From Campanula takesimana (Eukaryota > Streptophyta > Magnoliopsida > Asterales > Campanulaceae): a stretch of 64,000 bases of DNA. This document shows, one piece after another, positions 57,857 to 64,000 of the stretch. Below the pieces are notes generated by a model, which worked only from the letters and a program-made list of their open reading frames with translations, was not told where the DNA came from and did not search any database. The translations under genes were made by a program, and so were the position numbers. The first letter of the stretch is position 1. Each line of letters begins with the position of its first letter. The stretch covers positions 248,001 through 312,000 of the forward strand of contig JAOWBW010001127.1 of assembly GCA_026119855.1 (NCBI GenBank), read 5' to 3'.

Positions 57857-58497
57857 TGTTAGGTTAATGCATTTCAATTTGGGACACTGAGTTATAGGAT
57901 TAAAAAACAGAAGAATTTCGTAATTCCGGGACGAGCACAAAAGGGGTCCGACCGGACCTAGGAAAGGACCCGGCCGGACCAGTCGAGCGTCGGAAATCAA
58001 GAGTTGGCAAAAGAAAAAGGATCTGCCCGGGTTAAGTCATGGATCCGGTCGGACTAGTATAGGTCCGGTCGGACCAGGGCCTATACCCGGCGGAACCAAG
58101 TGTCTCGAAAGACCAGTTTTGCTGCAGATTTTAGTTTCGCAGAAGGGAAAGGTTTCAAGTTAGTTTTGGACTTGAATTCCAAGTTCATACCAGATTTTGA
58201 GCTAGGCTTTGAGTCGTATAAATAGAGGCTACTAGTTTAGATCAAAATCACACCTCAGATTGTCATAGACAAATTATTAGAGTGCTCAGAGAGATATGTA
58301 ATTCTACAGTTGCACAGTTAGGAATTTTGTGATCAAAATTCGTGCAGCAGTAATAGTGTTATCTTGTAATCGTTTCTCCAGATTGATAATAATATTCTCT
58401 CCCCTCACCGTGGACGTAGCCAAGTTGGTGAACCATGTAAATATGTGTTCTTGTGATTGCTTGCTTTTCTTATCAAGTCATGTTTATTGCTCTAACA
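57857..58497 (+). mobile_element. Element D 3' LTR
   Basis: A 641-bp LTR from TGTTAGGTTAATGC to GCTCTAACA. TATAAATA at 58217-58224 is the promoter box. A GC-rich cassette with GGTCCGGTCGGACC-type palindromes is at 57930-58105. A block at about 58405-58443 (GTAGCCAAGTTGGTGAACCA) is shared with the LTR of element H in the opposite orientation. Confidence 0.88.
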
Positions 58498-58751
58498 TGA
58501 AATATTAAAAAAATAACTTAGTCTATTTGATATATACTCCGTATTGAATATTTTTCTTAGTATGTGTGAGAAGCCCTAAAACCACTAGTATTTTGGGACG
58601 GAATATACTTATTGTCGGTCATAAATTATCATCACGATGATGCATGAATTACTCTAATTTGTCAAATCATGAGTGATACACATTATGTGAATGTGATATA
58701 TAAAGTGATATAAAACGTATGGACTCTTTCCATATAGCATCGCACACATGA
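58498..58751. other. Spacer between element D and element H
   Basis: Short AT-rich DNA. TATACTCCGT near 58535 and ACGGAATATA near 58599 may be ends of a decayed Stowaway-like MITE. No gene. Confidence 0.35.
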
Positions 58752-61700
58752 TGTTAGAGCATAAAATATAAATAACGATGTGAAGCGAAATAATCAAACA
58801 CGAACACAAGAATTTATGTGGTTCACCAACTTGGCTACATCCACGGGCGGAGGGAGAATATATTATTATTCAATGACAATTACAAAAGACGATCTTCACT
58901 AATCTAATTGCACGAATTATTTAGGCAAATAATTCCGTCAGCCTAAATCTAGATCCTAGATCTCTACTTGTATCTCTCAAAGATGACCGGCTAAAATATT
59001 ATGCTAGGGGAGGGGTTGTATTTATAGTCATAAATACTAAAAACCCAAAAGGAAGAGGAAACCTATTTCTTATACCCAAAGTAACTCTATTCTCATTAGA
59101 AAATAATTTCCTGATTCTTAAACAAGTCCTTGTACTAGAAGTATACTTTCTGATACGGTAGGAGTCCTAATTAATTAGAACAAACAAGAAATATCATTGT
59201 TTGCAACAACTGCCGACCATGACCAGCTTACTCTTGGTCCAACTTGTACGGCCCAACCTTGGCGTGCAAAACAAACTGATTTTTAGGCCTTTGCCTTAAG
59301 CGCTCGCCATACTATCTTCGTCCCAAAATTACAATACTTGTTACGGACATATCCTTAACCAAAATACTATTTGATTCAAAGGCATATTCCCAACAATCTC
59401 CACATTGACTTTGAATCTCCCCGAACCATATTTCATATCCACGAACCTACCCCAACTCCACCTTGAGTTGAATCCTCCGCTTCCGGATATATCTCTCCAC
59501 CTCCGCCACCGCATTCTGTCTTTGTCAAGACACAATCTTTGTTCACTCAAGAACAACCACGTTTACTTAGTCAAGCAAACGACTTTTCTTGCTCAACTTG
59601 TGCAATGATTTCTAGATCCCTAGAACCTTCACCACAACTTTGACCACCATATACGAAATACCATATCCACGATAACCAAATTCGATTACCATATTGCCGA
59701 GATGACGACCATCGATCTTGTCTCAAACTTCAACATGTTTCAAACTATTCTTGCATCACCAACGAACACGGACAAACACCCTTGAATGACTTGAACAAAT
59801 CACTTCTCATTCTGGCAATGTATCTCGAACCCATGACTACTTATTTGGATTTCTTCCCTATAAGCATATGCACAAACGGAAATTGTACATGAACGGCACG
59901 ACTGCGCGATGTCTGCACGAACTGCTATAATACTCCACTAACATGTGCTCTTACTTATCTTGTTTCTTCGAACTCTCCATAACGCCAATGAGAGCCAAGA
60001 AACTAGTATTGATATCTCAGAAAGCCTTCTAGACCATCAACATAGTGTCTCGCCGAACACTTGAGACTGTACACCTCTAGAATTTAAGAACCCCTTTTGC
60101 CGACTAGATTTGTGTATCTACTTCTAGTCCTTCGAATAGATTACACCTTAAATCCCCAGATTGTACCTTGTCCCGATTGCTTCTCAATCCCAATCCAATG
60201 ATGAGCTTCGAACTAGTCTAGAAAGCTTCAAACCCACTCATTTAAAGGCGAATAGAATGCAATCTTGTGCTTTACCTCAAGCACCCTTTGTCATGCCGGG
60301 CAACCTTGCTCCTTCCAAGCAACCGGACGATATGTTAAGCCTAGCATTCCTTAGTGCCTCTAGACCACCTATCTAGAGCACCGCCCCTTCCGGGCGACTA
60401 ACAGTTTTTCGTGCTTGGCGAGTTCATTCGGCCGTGAACCTCGCCCATCGAAATAAACTGTCCCAACTCAATCTGCGGATAGTTATCTTGTACCTCAGGA
60501 TCGTCTGCCCATCTACTCCTTCTTGTAGAAATCGGCTCCACCTTTTTCTCAACTATCTCGCTTTGCTCTACCCTTGGATCTAGAAGCCACTCTTCCCCGC
60601 GCCGTGAGCCTTCTTCCACTATTAGAGTAAAATCACCATTGTCACTATTTTCCATAGCAACCTCCACGAGAACATCATCAGCAAGATCCATGATGATTTA
60701 TGAATGCGCCTTCTCCTCCAGAAAATCCACCACTTCCTCGCTTCCCTTCCCCTCCTTATAGAAATTACAAACTTCATCAGGTCTCAGGCCTCTCTTACTA
60801 GAAGATTTTTGAGAATTCTTCTTCTTGCTAGAACCCTTGCCGCCTTCCGCAACTATCCCTGTTGAATCTATATCTGTACTAGATCTACTCGCCACGAAGG
60901 TGCCAATAAGCCTTGTTTCTTCAACACGACTTCTGTCTTGATGTGTCCAACCTAGACACCCAGATTTATGCACGAACGCTGCACGTGCACTGCAGAATCG
61001 CTGCTCGTGAACTGCACGTGCACTGCACACGAACTGCAAGACCTTCATCTTGATTTACCAAATAATAAAATAATATTCCTCCCATTAGTCTTGTCGATCG
61101 TTGATTCAAATCCTTGACCCATCTTCTTCTTTACAGCGGAAACCCTAGATCTCTAACCAACCAGTCGCCAATAAGAGAAATCGCAACAAGAAACTCCAAT
61201 CGCATACAATCGAAAACAAAACACCAACAGCTTCTGTCCAGATACAATTTCAGATTCTACGGACCTCAAAATCCGATCTCCACCGTTCATATCGAATATC
61301 TATGAGTCCCGAAGCTACTCACCAAAATTCAGCACGATCCAACGGTGAACGAACGCGCTACGCCTTTTTATTCACCGCTGCGCTGGATAAAAACGGACCG
61401 AAACTGCTACCTTGTTTTTCTTTGATATTGGATCTCTTCCGTCGATGCTAATTCTCCTTTTCAACCAAGCTCTGATACCACTTGTTAGAGCATAAAATAT
61501 AAAGAACGATGTCAAGCGAAATAATCAAACACGAACACAAGAATTTACGTGGTTCACCAACTTGGCTACATCCACGGGCGGAGAGAGAATATATTATTAT
61601 TCAATGACAATTACAAAAGACGATCTTCACTAATCTAGTTGCACGAATTATTTAGGCAAATAATTCCGTCAGCCTAAATCTAGATCTTAGATCTCTACTT

Positions 61701-62126
61701 GTATCTCTCAAAGATGACCGGCTAAAATATTATGCTAGGGGAGGGGTTGTATTTATAGTCATAAATACTAAAAACCCAAAAGGAAGAGGAAACTTATTTC
61801 TTGTACCCAAAGTAACTCTATTCTCATTATGAAATAATTTCCTAATTCTTAAACAAGTCCTTATACTAGAAGTATACTTTCTGAGACGGTAGGAGTACTA
61901 ATTAATTAGAACAAACAAGAAATATCATTGTTTGCAACAACGGCCGACCATGACCAGCTTACTCTTGGTCCAACTTGTACGGCCCAACCTTGGCGTGCAA
62001 AACAAACTGATTTTTAGGCCTTTGGCTTAAGCGCTCGCCATACTATCTTCGACCCAAAATTACAATACTTGTTACGGACATATCCTTAACCAAAATACCA
62101 TTTGATTCAAAGGAATATTCCCAACA
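58752..62126 (-). mobile_element. Element H: 3.4-kb non-autonomous copia derivative
   Basis: Two 644-bp LTRs (58752-59395 and 61483-62126, TGTTAGAGC to CCCAACA) differ at under twenty positions by eye. On the minus strand TGGTATCAGAGC (61480-61469) is an initiator-Met PBS, and AATGTGGAGAT at 59406-59396 is the purine tract. TATAAATA lies at 59036-59029. The flanks give only TGA in common as a clear target repeat. The 2.1-kb interior lacks RT and integrase but keeps a gag remnant, so H must have moved with enzymes from a related Tork-like element. Confidence 0.85.
60398..61048 (-). pseudogene. Element H gag/protease-start remnant
   Basis: Two minus-strand frames follow each other closely. The first (61048-60698) has SSKKKNSQKSSSKRGLRPDE followed by VCNFYKEGKG, which looks like the Lys/Ser-rich lead into a copia zinc knuckle, but the second Cys and later His/Cys are gone. 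The second (60691-60398) has GSRRGEEWLLDP, resembling the approach to a copia protease active site (WxLDSG) with the Ser-Gly lost, then unrelated sequence. I read this as decayed gag C-terminus fused to non-pol sequence; the similarity is from memory of the family. Confidence 0.45.
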
Positions 62127-62591
62127 TGATGCAAAACCTTGGTTTTGCTTGCTAGTATGGAAAACCCTCAAATTCATTGCTTTTCATTCTCTCTCTTTAA
62201 TCGCTACCCTTATACTCCATATCCATGATAAGTATCACGGTTAACTTGTTAATTTTGCATACAATATTTTACTTATTTATACATTGCTTGTACGATGAAT
62301 TAGCTATAACTTTTGGACAATTACTATATGATTTCATGCTTGTTCTCAAGCTAACTTCGTAAAGCAAGCTAGATGAAGAACTATGGATATGTTGGCATGA
62401 ATGCATGAATAGTTGAATGTTCTTGATATTTTAGATATTTCATACAATAATAACAAGTGTTCACATTATATTTCTAGGTGGGTTGAGAAGATTACAAACA
62501 AGAATGCTAATTAAGTAACAAAACAAACCTTGGACTTTATATAATAATAGTGAATCTATACATTGTAGAGGCTAGCAATAGGGGTTAGGGT
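62127..62591. other. AT-rich spacer
   Basis: No gene, repeat or TIR pair recognised. Confidence 0.4.
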
Positions 62592-63277
62592 TAAGGGTGA
62601 GCAAAAAAAATTATGGAACCGGACCGGACCAAAAGAACCGGACCAGACCAGTACATATGGTTTGGTTCCGGTTCCAAAATATTATAGAACTAGTATTTTT
62701 GGTTCGGTCTTGGTTCTTGGTAAAATTATTTCTGGTTAGAACCGGACCGGACCAGTTGTGCGTATATAATACTATATATATTTATTATATATATTATTAT
62801 ATCATTAATAAAATTATATACTTACTTTTGTATTCAAAGATCCATTTAAATTGATTAATGAAAAAAGACTCATTTAATTATTTGTAACTTTGTATCCAAC
62901 CCTAGCCTCAAGGTCCCAAATCATCAAAGCCAAGTCCTAGACTCCTAATCCTTATTCAGTTATTTTCACTTTTCAACTTTTATTTTTCATAATTCATATC
63001 CTCTTTCAGTTACCCAAAGAGTGAAACATTAGTCTTCGACTCTTCAACTGCGCCGCCTCTCTCCCTCCCAAGTATTGGTTTATTTGAAAACAAATAAACT
63101 TCAAATGATTAGAACCGGACCAGACCAGATCAGTAGAACCAGAACCAGTGTATTGGTTCCCACAAGTATTGGTTTGGTTCTGGTTCTAAAATTTTATAAA
63201 ACCAGAGTATTGGCTTTGGTTCTGGTTCTGTAATTTTTTGTCAAAAAATGAACCTGACCGGACTATGATCACCCTTA
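62592..63277. mobile_element. hAT-type MITE (686 bp)
   Basis: Ends TAAGGGTGAGCA and TGATCACCCTTA are inverted repeats with one mismatch, flanked by an exact 8-bp duplication GTTAGGGT (62584-62591 and 63278-63285). An 8-bp target site is the hAT hallmark. Both subterminal regions are packed with GGACCGGACC, GAACCGG and GGTTCCGGTTC words. No transposase. Confidence 0.87.
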
Positions 63278-63618
63278 GTTAGGGTTTGGAGAGAGGGACA
63301 TGGAACACAGCTCAAAGCTTATAAAAAGCATGGAAGGCAAATTAAGTAGTAGGATTCAAAAAATAGTGTCTATAAATGTAAAGCCAAAAATAGTCCCCTC
63401 TAGTGAAGTAGCACTTGCATATTATCTAGGGAAGTTCAGTATTTTGTTTGTGTTCAATGATTTGACTTCACCTTTATGTTTGTTTTGATATGATACCTGG
63501 CATGTTGTGATGTTTTCTTCTTTAATTTATAGCTTGTCATCAATCTCTTTCAAACTTCATTGGCAGCCAGTTAATTGCCAAGATTCTTGAAGTGAAATAT
63601 AGCTAGAGGAATTTAGCA
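63278..63618. other. Spacer without recognisable gene
   Basis: A 62-codon open stretch starts at 63300 but shows no family resemblance or coding bias that I can support. Confidence 0.35.
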
Positions 63619-63701
63619 TTTTGGCAATCAAACAATCCAAAGAATTTTGGCAATCAAACAATCCAAAGAATTTTGGCAATCAAACAATCCAAAGAATTTT
63701 G
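63619..63701. repeat. 26-bp tandem repeat, three copies
   Basis: Three identical, adjacent 26-bp units beginning TTTTGGCAATCAAACAATCC, followed by the first bases of a fourth (TTTTG). Identity between units suggests recent expansion. Confidence 0.9.
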
Positions 63702-63868
63702 TCGAATAAATCAATAAATGAGATGCGAGCAAAGTGAAAATGTCTGAAATAACTCAAAAATGAATTACATGTTATATAAAGTAGGTCAGTTGCATACTAT
63801 AATGGATAGATTACATATTACAAAAGCATGGTCCAACTTCCATATAGTCGAATTGCACACGTCTATAT

Positions 63869-64000
63869 CAGTGGCGGACCTAAGTTTTTTTGTAAAGGAG
63901 AACAAAATTGCATAAGGGGGAAAAAATGATAGTGTGTTTTTTATTTTACATTGACGGGGCAAAGTTTAATAAATTACACTAACACCCCTAACTTTTTCAA
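63869..64000. mobile_element. Start of a hAT-like element running off the window
   Basis: CAGTGGCGGACCTAAG matches the CAGTGGCGGA start seen in many plant hAT non-autonomous elements, preceded by non-repeat DNA. The other end is outside the window. Confidence 0.45.

Noticed and set aside
58535..58608. Possible short MITE with TATACTCCGT / ACGGAATATA ends
   Set aside because: Ends are short and diverge immediately; no convincing target duplication.
1..64000. CRISPR arrays, rRNA or tRNA genes
   Set aside because: None recognised by eye. The TGGTATCAGAGC matches are retrotransposon primer-binding sites, not tRNA genes.

Overview
The window is nuclear DNA from a flowering plant, probably a eudicot. 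The evidence is one intron-containing plant gene, several MITE families, and a thick stack of nested Ty1/copia and Ty3/gypsy LTR retrotransposons primed by plant initiator-Met and Arg tRNAs. There are no bacterial operons, rRNA or tRNA genes that I can see, and no CRISPR arrays.

Region 1 (1-12000) is the gene-bearing part. It holds one intact host gene of five coding exons (2262-7195, 158 aa) that I identify as AE7/MIP18 (CIA2B/FAM96B family), a cytosolic iron-sulfur cluster assembly factor. Its first coding intron looks like a minor-spliceosome (U12) AT-type intron. Introns 3 and 4 carry three DNA-transposon insertions with clear terminal inverted repeats (TIRs) and target-site duplications (TSDs): a Stowaway, a MULE-type MITE and a 1.3-kb MULE. 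Downstream are a second Stowaway, a nearly palindromic Pack-MULE that carries a fragment of a cationic amino acid transporter gene (8692-9950), and a poly(A)-tailed retroposon with an 18-bp TSD.

Region 2 (12000-34854) is a nest of gypsy elements. A plus-strand Tat-like element (E) has a copia solo LTR inside its gag and is cut by the 5' LTR of a second plus-strand element (F, Arg-type PBS). F gag is cut by a minus-strand gypsy element with 2.8-kb LTRs that carries gag only (G). The second LTR of G is cut by a minus-strand chromodomain gypsy element (C). An exactly 100-N gap lies at 34855-34954.

Region 3 (34955-58497) is a nest of copia elements. Minus-strand copia A has its 5' LTR split by a complete 13.7-kb SIRE/Maximus-like copia element (B, 40738-54470), which has GTCCT TSDs and a long third coding region that appears to contain an intron. 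A itself sits in a plus-strand Tork-like copia (D), of which only the 3' half is present.

Region 4 (58498-64000) has a 3.4-kb gag-remnant copia derivative with two 644-bp LTRs (H), a 686-bp hAT-type MITE with an 8-bp TSD, a 26-bp tandem repeat, and the start of another hAT-like element.

Apart from the host gene, almost everything is mobile DNA. Element reading frames contain stops and frameshifts. Cross-family oddities include short GC-rich palindromic motif arrays in LTRs or leaders of five unrelated element families, and a motif (GCGGTTT) saturating element B.
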